Of a stretch of 53,776 nt of DNA, positions 41,009-49,226 are shown one piece after another. Each line of letters starts with the position of its first letter. Position 1 is the stretch's first letter. Both the position numbers and the translations under genes were made by a program. This stretch comes from Phycisphaerales bacterium (GTDB lineage: Bacteria; Planctomycetota; Phycisphaerae; Phycisphaerales; SM1A02): NCBI GenBank assembly GCA_014238965.1, contig JABAAC010000021.1, positions 1 to 53,776 on the forward strand, in the 5' to 3' direction. The notes beneath the pieces are model-generated. The model saw only the letters and a list, made by a program, of their open reading frames with translations. It searched no databases and was not told where the DNA came from.

Positions 41009-42738
41009 GCAGACCAAGTGCGTCGTTGCAGTTCGCGGCCCAGTCGAAGCAGAGTCCCCTCGTCAAACAAGTGACCGATGAGGACCACGACTCTCGGGAG
41101 TGTGTCAAGGCCCATGCCCATGGGACATGCAATGGCAGGATGTCCAGTGCAGTTGGAGGCAATGAGTGTGCCCCCGGTAAATGGTGGTGTCATGAGCGCA
41201 TCGACGGTGTCCATGATTCGTGCGTATGTTTCCATGACCTGCCGCCGAAATCGTTGCAATTGGACGTATTCCGGGGCGGGAATGAACCATGACTGACGAA
41301 ACGTATTGGGCCATGCTTGGGGCGACTGCCATGTCAACTGGTCGTCGTTGCCGCTTCGTGTCAGGGTTTCAAATGCCGCGGTAGCTTCGGCAGTGAGAAT
41401 GCCATAGAGCGATTCCCAGGGCAGGTCCGGCATCTCGATGGATTTGATTGCTACGCCGCTCTCCTTAAGCGCACGCTCCGCGGCATGAAACAAGTCAGCG
41501 TCTGGATGGTCCTTGAACCAACTGCGATCCACTCCCACGGTGAGGCCGCGACTCGACATGCCGCTTCCTGCGTGGAATGGTCGAGTCACACTTGAAGGGT
41601 CCATCGTCGAGGCGCCATTGATTACAGATAGAACCAGGCCAAGATCTTCGACATTTCGACAGATCGGCCCGATTTTGTCCAGCGACCAGCACAGGGCCAT
41701 TGCGCCATCGCGAGGCACGCGTCCGAATGTTGGCCGTAGACCAAAGGCGCCACATTGTTGGCAAGGGGAGATGATTGATCCAGATGTTTCAGTGCCAAGT
41801 GAGAACCCAACCAATCCCGATGCGGTTGCTGCAGCAGAGCCGGCACTAGACCCGCTAGAGCCTTCATCTTGATTCCAAGGTGTTCGTGTCTTGCCACCAA
41901 ACCACACATCGCCGTAGGCCAATGCGCCAAGCGATAGTTTGGCAACGAGAATCGCGCCAGCGTTCCTGAGCCTAGTTACAACTTCCGAGTCATCATCGGG
42001 AACTCGGTCTTTAAACGTCGCGGCGCCGAAGGTCGTTTTGATGCCTTTGGTATCAAAGAGATCCTTCGCCCCCCATGGAATGCCATGCAAGATGCCGCGA
42101 GAGTGTCCTTGGGCAAGCTCTTGATCAAGCACCTTCGCCTGTTCTATTGACTGCCTTTCGATGATCGTGATCGTGCACAACAACCGCTTTCCGAATTGCT
42201 TTAATCGATCGAGATAGATGCGGGTCAATCTCTCGCACGAGATTTGTTTTGTATGTATCCAATGGGATAGGTTGGCCAAACCTGCAAATGCAACGTCAAT
42301 ATCACTTGAAGGCAACTGTTTTTGTGTGACTAGAAGACTTCCTGAACTTCCACCAACTGTGATCTCTCGCGGCGGGTGGTTTGGAAGAATGGGGTTGAAC
42401 ATTGTTGCCGGGGCAACATTGTTGGTGAGGCTGGAGTACTCAAGCCGTTGCTTGAACATCTCCACTTGCTCGCCAATTGTGCGGACCATCGTGGTTCGCT
42501 CGCTCGGTGTGAATTGGACACCGGCGAGTTTCTCTGCTTCCTCGATGGTGCGCAACGTGATGGGGCTCGGCGATTCAGCGGGGAGATCAATGCTCTTGGG
42601 TGCCGCAGATGCTTCAGCACTCCCTTTTACGTTTGTCAACGCGGCTGCTGAGAGCAACGCAAGAAAGCCACGTCGTCGCATGACCGGAGGTTCGTGCATC
42701 GAAACGTGTGGTGATGTGTGGTCGTGCATGGGAGACAT
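40981..42738 (-). CDS. Amidase-signature family hydrolase with probable Tat signal
   Basis: 585 residues. The N-terminus includes MRRRGFLALLSAAAL, a twin-arginine signal as in many planctomycete exported enzymes. ATG 42738 is chosen because GAGG lies 6 bases before it; it puts 19 residues in front of the twin arginines (ATG 42681 would start exactly at MRRRGF). Amidase catalytic residues: Lys in IPWGAKDLFDTKG, Ser in EGSSGSSAGSAAA and the nucleophile Ser in GTETSGSIISP. The substrate may be an amide or short peptide in the periplasm. The C-terminal 28 bases overlap tag. Small-molecule specificity cannot be told. Confidence 0.88.
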   Translation of the reverse strand: MSPMHDHTSPHVSMHEPPVMRRRGFLALLSAAALTNVKGSAEASAAPKSIDLPAESPSPITLRTIEEAEKLAGVQFTPSERTTMVRTIGEQVEMFKQRLEYSSLTNNVAPATMFNPILPNHPPREITVGGSSGSLLVTQKQLPSSDIDVAFAGLANLSHWIHTKQISCERLTRIYLDRLKQFGKRLLCTITIIERQSIEQAKVLDQELAQGHSRGILHGIPWGAKDLFDTKGIKTTFGAATFKDRVPDDDSEVVTRLRNAGAILVAKLSLGALAYGDVWFGGKTRTPWNQDEGSSGSSAGSAAATASGLVGFSLGTETSGSIISPCQQCGAFGLRPTFGRVPRDGAMALCWSLDKIGPICRNVEDLGLVLSVINGASTMDPSSVTRPFHAGSGMSSRGLTVGVDRSWFKDHPDADLFHAAERALKESGVAIKSIEMPDLPWESLYGILTAEATAAFETLTRSGNDDQLTWQSPQAWPNTFRQSWFIPAPEYVQLQRFRRQVMETYARIMDTVDALMTPPFTGGTLIASNCTGHPAIACPMGMGLDTLPRVVVLIGHLFDEGTLLRLGRELQRRTWSAQRPPVGSS

Positions 42739-42744
42739 GCTATG

Positions 42745-42748
42745 CCTC
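42745..42748 (-). promoter_or_regulatory. Shine-Dalgarno site deciding the amidase start
   Basis: GAGG is 6 bases before ATG 42738, whereas ATG 42681, which begins directly with the twin-arginine motif, has none. Confidence 0.5.
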
Positions 42749-42795
42749 AGTCTGTAGTTCTGCGCGAGGCCAACAACTGTGCAGTGCGCATGTCC

Positions 42796-42802
42796 AAAGG
42801 AG
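42796..42802 (+). promoter_or_regulatory. Shine-Dalgarno site of a small unknown gene
   Basis: AAAGGAG lies 8 bases before ATG 42811. It is one of the best matches in the window and is the main reason to believe the small gene. Confidence 0.6.
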
Positions 42803-42810
42803 CACCGCTG

Positions 42811-43020
42811 ATGGACCGAGAGAGCATTTCGATGCATGGAGGTGCTGTGGCGATTCCTGCCAATATCGATCTTGAGCACCGTCGCGACATCGAGCAGAGT
42901 TTCGCCGACATCGCTCCATACGCTGGTGAATTGCTTGCATTGGGCCACGTAGTCTTTGATGTCGTTGGGCGGAGGGCATTGCCCGTTACAATGGCTCGCT
43001 TGGAGTACACCAAGGCATGA
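42811..43020 (+). CDS. Small protein of unknown function upstream of ppk
   Basis: 69 residues starting MDRESISMHGGAVAIPANID. I do not recognise it. In favour of a real gene: AAAGGAG 8 bases before the ATG, mostly ordinary codons, and a mid-part (DIEQSFADIAPYAGELLALG) that looks like an amphipathic helix. It has no signal peptide. It lies divergently from the amidase gene and upstream of ppk on the same strand. Its TGA overlaps the ATG of a tiny 25-codon frame (43017-43094) that itself overlaps the start of ppk, so a translational chain into ppk is possible. Against: it is short, with no recognised homologue. Confidence 0.45.
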   Translation: MDRESISMHGGAVAIPANIDLEHRRDIEQSFADIAPYAGELLALGHVVFDVVGRRALPVTMARLEYTKA

Positions 43021-43083
43021 CCGAGTTATCGACCGAGCGCATCCCCGTCACTGTCCTGGATAACGCAGCAGCGCAGGGTGGTC

Positions 43084-45870
43084 ATGAAGCCTGACGCCGA
43101 AGTTCAGTCGCCCGATGGGCTTCAAAAGACGATCGGCCCGTATTCAGGTCGCGACGTGTCGTGGCTTCGTTTCGACGAGCGTGTCATCGAGGTTGCCGAG
43201 GAATCAACACGCCCGCTATTCGACAGACTTCGCTTTCTGGCGATTTCCGCATCGAATCTCGATGAGTTCTTTATGAAACGCGTTGCGCTTCTGCGCCGCC
43301 GCATAACGGCCGGGCTGGAGCGAATGTCGCATGATGGCCGCACGGTTCGTCAGCAGTTGGATGCCGTGCACGAATCTGTCATCAACTTGCAAGCACGACA
43401 GGCCACCTGCTGGCATGGCAGTATTCGTCCAGCACTGCACAAGGCAGGGATCAAACTGGTTGAATATGAAGACCTGCCCCAGCGGCAGCAACGCCGAGTG
43501 GATCGTTGGTTTAAGGAACATGTTTTTCCACTGCTCACACCATTGGCAGTAGATCCAGGTCATCCATTTCCGTTTATCTCCAATCTCTCGTTGAACTTTG
43601 GTGTTCGGTTGACAACGCCTGATGATCAACAACCACGATTCGCGAGACTGAAGATTCCCGACATGATTCCGACGTGGATTCAAGTGCCATCGAAGGCTCC
43701 AATTGAATCAATTTCCGGTGCCTCGACGCCTGTTCGAGTGTTACGAACGGTTGACGTGATTCGGCACAATCTGCAGACGGTCTTTCCAGGCATGCGAGTG
43801 CAGGATGTGCTGGAGTTTAGAGTGACTCGGTCGGTTGGCTTGGAAGAGGAAGACGATGACATCGATGATCTCTTTGAAGCGGTCGAGGCAGCTATGCGAC
43901 ATCGGCGGTTTGCCGAGGCAGTACGGCTAGAGACTGGTCCTGGTGCATCGACACAAGTTGTCCAGATGCTGCTGGAGGAACTTGAACTCGATCAATCATG
44001 CTGGTTCTGTCGTCCTGGACCAATGGACTACACACAACTTGCTGATCTCAGCCGAATTGATCGGCCGGACTTACGATCGCCTCGGTGGAATCCCGTGACA
44101 CCGCCAGCTCTTCGTGCAGATGAGGGGTCGATCTTTGACGTCATTCGCAAGAGAGACCTGCTTGTTCATCATCCATACGAGTCATTTCGCGCAAGTGTCG
44201 AGCGGTTCATCGCTGAGGCTGCTGATGATCCAGACGTTGTTGCCATCAAGCAGTGTTTGTATCGAACCGATCCAGAGAGCCCGTTTATTCACAGCCTGCT
44301 GCGCGCGGCGGAATCTGGCAAACAGGTCGCATGCCTTGTGGAACTTCGAGCGCGTTTCGACGAACGCCGCAACCTTCAGCTGACGAGGTTGCTTGAAAAG
44401 CACGGTGTGCATGTAGCGTGGGGTGTGCCTGGCCTGAAAACACACGCTAAGTGTTCATTGGTTGTGCGTCGCGAAGCCAATGGATTCCGTTCATACGGGC
44501 ACGTGGGCTCGGGCAATTATCACCCGGTGACAGCCAATCACTACACCGATATGGGGCTGCTGACTTGCGATCCTAAAATCACTGGTGACTTGATGGAGTT
44601 GTTTAACTTCCTGACGGGCCGGTCAAGACACGACACATTTGAACGTTTGCTGGTGGGTCCCGCAACGCTTCGGCGTCAATTTGAAGCCTCGATTCAAGGT
44701 GAGATTGAGCACGCCGCCGCGGGTCGGCCCTGTGGAATCATCGCCAAGATGAACCAACTTGAAGATCGCCGCATGATTGAGTTGCTTATGCGAGCGTCGT
44801 CTGCCGGTGTGCCTATCGATCTTCTTGTGCGGGGGTTCTGCTGTTTGCACCCGGGGGTTGAAGGAAAGACTGAGACCATTCGAATCCGATCTATCGTCGG
44901 TGACTTCCTTGAGCATGCACGCATTTATCACTTCAGAGATGGGAAAGAAGATCCACTTGATGGGCAGTGGATGTTCGGTTCCGCAGATTGGATGGATCGA
45001 AATCTCAGCAATCGAGTTGAAGTGATTGTGCCAGTGCATGGGCAAGACAATCGAGCCAGGCTGAAGCGAACGCTTGATGTTGGGTTCCTTGATGCGCGAA
45101 ACGCGTGGGACATGCAGCGTGATGGTTCGTACCGAAGGGCCATACCAGATGCCACCGATGAGCCTGACAGCGTGGCCCGGCTGGGCAGTTTCGACGCACT
45201 GTGTCGCGATGCATTGTCGATGGAAGTGGAGGCAATGGCAGCTGGGCCAAGTGCTGAGAGGGACGAGTTGGTGAAGGCTGTGCCCAAGCCCAAAGCGGCC
45301 ATGCCTGCCGTCGATCGAATGCTTGGACTTGTATTGCTTGATGAGCCATGGCGAGTGCGTCCAGAGATTGCCGCTCGTGCAGGCATTTCCGGTCGGCTGG
45401 CCACAAGTGCAGCATCACGTATGGAAGCTGCCGGGCTCCTTCTGGCGCACACGCTTGGGCGAGTTGCTTTGTGGGAGCCCACGCCGATGCTGGCAATTGC
45501 AATTGGTGGCCCAATGGTGCCCATCGATTCAGAGCGTGCCTGGCCACGGCAGTGGATGCGTCGCCGTACAGCGGCATGGGTGCATCGACTAAAGGGCGAA
45601 ACACGCCGATTGTCTGGTGGGTCAGACTTGATTGAGCGCCGGCCACGTGGCGCATGGACGGCGTGGGGGTTCTTTGAATCCCTTCAGGGCATTCGCGGAC
45701 GATTGCAAGGCTGCCTTGATGCCGAAGCAGATCGTATTGAACTCATTGCCGTTGACCGTGCCGCATGTCAGACACTTCGGCGTCGTATTGAACGCATGGC
45801 CCATAAAGACAAGCCCATTCGGGTTCGCACCGTGGCCGCACTCGTGGCCGAGACAGCACCGCCAACCTGA
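43084..45870 (+). CDS. ppk1: Polyphosphate kinase 1 with a C-terminal extension
   Basis: 928 residues; ordinary PPK1 has about 690. It makes polyphosphate from ATP and is reversible. The autophosphorylated His is His473 in YGHVGSGNYHPVTANHYTD, and the second active-site His is His611 in FLEHARIYHF. The PPK N-domain (RDVSWLRFDERVIEVAEE, SNLDEFFMKRVALL) is complete. The last ~230 residues, after the normal end, are not part of the usual fold; they include EIAARAGISGRLATSAASRMEAAG, resembling a winged-helix, and a second part with Trp/Arg-rich helices. ATG 43084 has AGGG just upstream. sixA follows 14 bases after the stop. Confidence 0.93.
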   Translation: MKPDAEVQSPDGLQKTIGPYSGRDVSWLRFDERVIEVAEESTRPLFDRLRFLAISASNLDEFFMKRVALLRRRITAGLERMSHDGRTVRQQLDAVHESVINLQARQATCWHGSIRPALHKAGIKLVEYEDLPQRQQRRVDRWFKEHVFPLLTPLAVDPGHPFPFISNLSLNFGVRLTTPDDQQPRFARLKIPDMIPTWIQVPSKAPIESISGASTPVRVLRTVDVIRHNLQTVFPGMRVQDVLEFRVTRSVGLEEEDDDIDDLFEAVEAAMRHRRFAEAVRLETGPGASTQVVQMLLEELELDQSCWFCRPGPMDYTQLADLSRIDRPDLRSPRWNPVTPPALRADEGSIFDVIRKRDLLVHHPYESFRASVERFIAEAADDPDVVAIKQCLYRTDPESPFIHSLLRAAESGKQVACLVELRARFDERRNLQLTRLLEKHGVHVAWGVPGLKTHAKCSLVVRREANGFRSYGHVGSGNYHPVTANHYTDMGLLTCDPKITGDLMELFNFLTGRSRHDTFERLLVGPATLRRQFEASIQGEIEHAAAGRPCGIIAKMNQLEDRRMIELLMRASSAGVPIDLLVRGFCCLHPGVEGKTETIRIRSIVGDFLEHARIYHFRDGKEDPLDGQWMFGSADWMDRNLSNRVEVIVPVHGQDNRARLKRTLDVGFLDARNAWDMQRDGSYRRAIPDATDEPDSVARLGSFDALCRDALSMEVEAMAAGPSAERDELVKAVPKPKAAMPAVDRMLGLVLLDEPWRVRPEIAARAGISGRLATSAASRMEAAGLLLAHTLGRVALWEPTPMLAIAIGGPMVPIDSERAWPRQWMRRRTAAWVHRLKGETRRLSGGSDLIERRPRGAWTAWGFFESLQGIRGRLQGCLDAEADRIELIAVDRAACQTLRRRIERMAHKDKPIRVRTVAALVAETAPPT

Positions 45871-45884
45871 GAACTGAACTGCCC

Positions 45885-46367
45885 ATGCGAACACTCTTAC
45901 TCATGCGACATGCCAAGGCTGAACGAGGAACTGCCTCACAGTTAGATCACGATCGGTGTCTGGCACCGCGGGGACGCGTCGATGCACCAGCGATGGCAGC
46001 GTGGCTGCTTGCCAATGGGCTACAACCCGATCAGGTGATCGCATCTTCGGCGCATCGGGCACATGAGACCGCAGAACTTGTATGTACATCGCTCGATCTT
46101 GAATCGCCACAAGTGCACCCAACCTTGTACATGCCCGATGTTGACGACATACTCGAGGTGCTGGCGATGGCCAAGGGGCATTGTGTGCTGCTTGTATCAC
46201 ATAATCCAACCTGCGAGTTGTGCGTTGAGTTACTGACCGGTTCGCGCGAGATCATGCCAACTGCGGGTATTGCAGTTATTCAATTGGATCTTGACGATTG
46301 GTCGGATGTGCTTGTCGAGCAATCTGGGACATTGGTCCAGGTTCAAGTGCCACGCGCATTGTCTTGA
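45885..46367 (+). CDS. sixA: SixA-type phosphohistidine phosphatase
   Basis: 160 residues, the size of SixA. Histidine phosphatase fold with LLLMRHAKAERG (RHG-type motif) and LLVSHNPTCELCVELL (second His). SixA removes phosphate from phosphohistidine in phosphotransfer proteins. The gene follows ppk1, whose enzyme also uses phosphohistidine. Association of sixA-like genes with ppk or CHAD genes is known from other bacteria; a direct link to the polyphosphate kinase is inference. Confidence 0.87.
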   Translation: MRTLLLMRHAKAERGTASQLDHDRCLAPRGRVDAPAMAAWLLANGLQPDQVIASSAHRAHETAELVCTSLDLESPQVHPTLYMPDVDDILEVLAMAKGHCVLLVSHNPTCELCVELLTGSREIMPTAGIAVIQLDLDDWSDVLVEQSGTLVQVQVPRALS

Positions 46368-46389
46368 CTGGTGGCTACAGGTTCATCTT

Positions 46390-47697
46390 TCAAGTCGTAT
46401 CGCAATGACAAGCAGGTTGCTTTGTTCCGGTCTCAGGAAGGAAGAGAAGGAGGACAAAGCCCACAATAAACAGGCCTGGGATGATGAGATACGCTTGCCT
46501 GAATTCATCTGCTGTAGCAACTGTCAACAGATGGGCTCCAACTGCAGCATCGATGGGGACACTCGCTTTGAGCGCTGTTCCAATGGCAACTTGAATTCCT
46601 GCTGCGGCAAGCATGGCGATCGCGTTGCATGTGGCAGCGGCGGTTGCTCGAAGATTAGGAGGGCATACTTCCATTGCCACGGCGAATGTGAGGATCTGTG
46701 TACTGGTGAACAGACCACCGAGCACCAACATCGCGATGACGCCACCTTGACCAATGTCAGCGGCGAAGGCGAGGCCTCCCATTCCCAATCCACCCATCAA
46801 ACAGCCAATGAGCAGCAGTCGTTTGCGTAGCCCAAGTCGATCGGACAGCCAGCCAACGATGGGACATGCAATGAGCCAGGTGAAAGGCAAAATGGACACT
46901 AACAGTGCCGCTTGGGTGACCGAGCTGCCGAGGCTCCTTTCCAAATACGTCGTACCCCACATTGCGGCAAACACACTTTGTGGCAGATAAACAATCGCGC
47001 TAATGCAACCCACGAGCCACACTTTCCAATTCAAGCCAACTTTCCAGAGGTCTTTAAGGACACTGCTGTGTGGCTCGGGACCAACGCGATCATGGAACCA
47101 TGCGGGGCGGCTGGGAATGAACACAAGCAATACAACACCTAGTCCGATGCCGATAAGCCCACCCCATCGAACGACGGTTTGCCATCCAAATTCATCCGCG
47201 ATCGCTGCAACTGGCGCCTGGCCGGCTATAGCGCCAATCATGCCCACGCTGGTCGTAAGACCAATGATCAACGCGAGTCGTTTGGGCGAACACCACACAG
47301 TCGCGACATAGATCGCACCCACGAATGCAAATGCCGAGCCGAAGCCTTGTAGCCCACGGCCCATTCCAAGATCTACGCCGCTGGTGGCGCTTGCGAAAAG
47401 CAATGATCCAATGCCACATGCGATGGACGCCACGGCCAATGGAAACCGTGATCCGAATCGATCGATGAGCAGGCCCACAACAAGTTGCATTGGTGCATAG
47501 ACCCACAGATAGGCGCTCAGTGCGGTGACCAGATCAGTATCTGGTATCGAGATGGCACTACTTACCTGCGGGAGCACTGCATCGGGTGTAACCCGAATGA
47601 AGAACTCATAGAGGTAAAAGCATGACGCCAGCGACCAGAACACCCAGCCGTACCATCGGCCACGTTGCAAGTTGGTTGCGATTCGTCCGGGCTTCAC
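46390..47697 (-). CDS. MFS transporter
   Basis: 435 residues with twelve expected membrane segments. The MFS A-motif is at GLLIDRFGSRFPL and its copy in the second half is GWLSDRLGLRKRL; GRGLQGFGSAFAFVGAIYVATVW is the fourth/fifth helix. It resembles the ACS/nitrate-sulfate type or sugar-phosphate group, but the substrate is unknown. The start is a GTG at 47697; TAGGCT lies 7 bases before it. It is divergent from an OprB-like porin, 61 bases apart, with an inverted repeat between, so the two may form one uptake system. Confidence 0.88.
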   Translation of the reverse strand: MKPGRIATNLQRGRWYGWVFWSLASCFYLYEFFIRVTPDAVLPQVSSAISIPDTDLVTALSAYLWVYAPMQLVVGLLIDRFGSRFPLAVASIACGIGSLLFASATSGVDLGMGRGLQGFGSAFAFVGAIYVATVWCSPKRLALIIGLTTSVGMIGAIAGQAPVAAIADEFGWQTVVRWGGLIGIGLGVVLLVFIPSRPAWFHDRVGPEPHSSVLKDLWKVGLNWKVWLVGCISAIVYLPQSVFAAMWGTTYLERSLGSSVTQAALLVSILPFTWLIACPIVGWLSDRLGLRKRLLLIGCLMGGLGMGGLAFAADIGQGGVIAMLVLGGLFTSTQILTFAVAMEVCPPNLRATAAATCNAIAMLAAAGIQVAIGTALKASVPIDAAVGAHLLTVATADEFRQAYLIIPGLFIVGFVLLLFLPETGTKQPACHCDTT

Positions 47698-47704
47698 GAC
47701 GTGC

Positions 47705-47710
47705 AGCCTA
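47705..47710 (-). promoter_or_regulatory. Probable -10 box for a leaderless MFS transcript
   Basis: TAGGCT lies 7 bases before GTG 47697. The nine bases CGATAGGCT and the distance to GTG are identical to those of the ABC ATPase gene at 40406. Confidence 0.5.
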
Positions 47711-47727
47711 TCGTTGCCGCTAACGTC

Positions 47728-47758
47728 TTATGTGATTGGCAATGCTACGATCACATAA
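47728..47758. promoter_or_regulatory. Inverted repeat (probable operator) between MFS and porin genes
   Basis: TTATGTGAT and ATCACATAA are perfect 9-base arms separated by 13 bases. The right arm ends exactly at the porin ATG and includes part of the porin -10-like TACGAT (47746-47751). The left arm is where a -35 box of the MFS promoter would be. A bound dimeric regulator would control both genes. The arms contain TGTGA/TCACA, but their spacing is not that of a CRP site. Confidence 0.55.
47746..47751 (+). promoter_or_regulatory. Probable -10 box for a leaderless porin transcript
   Basis: TACGAT is followed by 7 bases and ATG 47759; no Shine-Dalgarno site. It overlaps the right arm of the inverted repeat. 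Confidence 0.5.
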
Positions 47759-49216
47759 ATGCTTCACCTTGTTTCAATACTGATCGCGATGGTGGTTGCT
47801 CAAGATGGGCAGCCCCCAAAGGGTTCGACAGACACGTTGGTCAAGGATGTTGAAATAGGTCATGGCGCAAGTGACACGATCCCTCCAGAGGCGACTGCAA
47901 TAGACGTGGCCCCGGGGACTGGCAAGGGCATCACAGTGCAGCCGATTGCACCTTTCAGTTGCCGGCTGCATCAACGCAAGGGAGCGGCCCGACGTATTGG
48001 CAACGGACTTCGCAATTTGGTGGACGCAGGTGGTAGTGCAAACAAAGCTCTGCCTCGAGTGCAAGCGTTTTCCACACCGAGTGAAGATGCCTTGTTTCAT
48101 ACAGACTGGATGTGGCCGCTGAATCAAGCTGCTTCGGGTGCTCGGGCGCTGATAAAGGACACCGTTGATGTCAGTTTCATTCCGGCGGCGGCAATGACTT
48201 GGCAACACGCGACCAAGTCCCGTCCGGGGACACCGCATGGAAAGGGGCTAGTGTGGTATGGCGCCGATGGGAAGTTGCCGCTTTGGTCCAACGATCAGGG
48301 CGATGCAAAGATTATTTACAACCTGCAAGGTAACGCCGGTGTAGGGTCGCCGTTTCAGCCAATCATGGGTCAGAACGTCGGTAATCCGCTTGCCAACAAC
48401 AACATTATTATCTCATCCAACTTCGGTGTGTACATGCTGTATTGGCAGCAGTCTTTGCTCGATCACCGGATGCGCGTACGTGTGGGCAAAATAGAACCGC
48501 AGGTGTTCTTTGACCGCAACGCCATTGCCTATGACCCAATTGGCGGATTTCTTGCGCAGAACTTTAACCAGAGTGCATCAATTCCATTTCCCTCATATGG
48601 GTTCGCCGGTGTTTTGTCATGGGATTTTCATTCAAACCTCACCATTCGAGGAGGCTGCTTTAACGCATCGACCACTGGTGTCACGGCTGGCTTTGACAAC
48701 TACGAGGCGGGCCATCTCTTCAACATCCTTGAACTGGACAACCGAACCTGGTTGCCCGTGGGAGAGTGGGCCAGAGAGGGGCACCAACGGATCATTGCGT
48801 GGCATAAGGGCATCGACGATTGGCAGACCGGCCAAGGCAACACATCGGGCTGGGGTGTTGAAATCAACTTGGATCAGTCAATTTCAGACAACATGGCACT
48901 GTTCTTTCGCGCGGGGTATGGAGACCAAAGGGTCGCACCAGCCAACGTCGCGATCTCCACAGGCTTTGCCATCCATGAAATCCTCCCAAAGACGGATATG
49001 GGATTGGCCATTGGTTGGTCGAAGGTCACGCGGTATGGACGATTCGCCAGTGGAGTCAATGCGCCAGAGGGCGAGCAACTGCTGTTGGAATGGTATGCAC
49101 GCGTGCATGTGACGCCGACCGTGCATAGCGGTCCAGTTGTGCAGGTTGTACGGGACCCTTCTGCAGGGATTGACACATCCGTCATCTACGGCATTCGATC
49201 CACATGGACGTTTTGA
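47759..49216 (+). CDS. OprB-like outer membrane porin
   Basis: 485 residues. The N-terminus MLHLVSILIAMVVA is a short signal peptide. A Pro/Ala/Gly-rich N-terminal part is followed by a beta-barrel with alternating polar and aromatic residues and a terminal Phe (RSTWTF), the normal end of outer-membrane barrels. The segment RVRVGKIEPQVFFDRNAIAYD and later WGVEINLDQSISDNM, GLAIGWSKVT resemble carbohydrate-selective OprB porins. It probably lets a sugar or similar solute enter, together with the divergent MFS transporter. The assignment to OprB is moderate; a generic barrel is certain enough. Confidence 0.8.
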   Translation: MLHLVSILIAMVVAQDGQPPKGSTDTLVKDVEIGHGASDTIPPEATAIDVAPGTGKGITVQPIAPFSCRLHQRKGAARRIGNGLRNLVDAGGSANKALPRVQAFSTPSEDALFHTDWMWPLNQAASGARALIKDTVDVSFIPAAAMTWQHATKSRPGTPHGKGLVWYGADGKLPLWSNDQGDAKIIYNLQGNAGVGSPFQPIMGQNVGNPLANNNIIISSNFGVYMLYWQQSLLDHRMRVRVGKIEPQVFFDRNAIAYDPIGGFLAQNFNQSASIPFPSYGFAGVLSWDFHSNLTIRGGCFNASTTGVTAGFDNYEAGHLFNILELDNRTWLPVGEWAREGHQRIIAWHKGIDDWQTGQGNTSGWGVEINLDQSISDNMALFFRAGYGDQRVAPANVAISTGFAIHEILPKTDMGLAIGWSKVTRYGRFASGVNAPEGEQLLLEWYARVHVTPTVHSGPVVQVVRDPSAGIDTSVIYGIRSTWTF

Positions 49217-49226
49217 TGGCCCAATC

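Noticed and set aside
43017-43094. 25-codon frame overlapping the small gene and ppk1 as a true gene.
   Set aside because: Too short to support alone; mentioned only as possible leader peptide.
47728-47758. CRP/FNR-like site (TGTGA and TCACA half-sites) between MFS and porin genes.
   Set aside because: The half-sites are 15 bases apart instead of 6, so it does not fit a CRP or FNR operator; kept only as an inverted repeat of unknown regulator.
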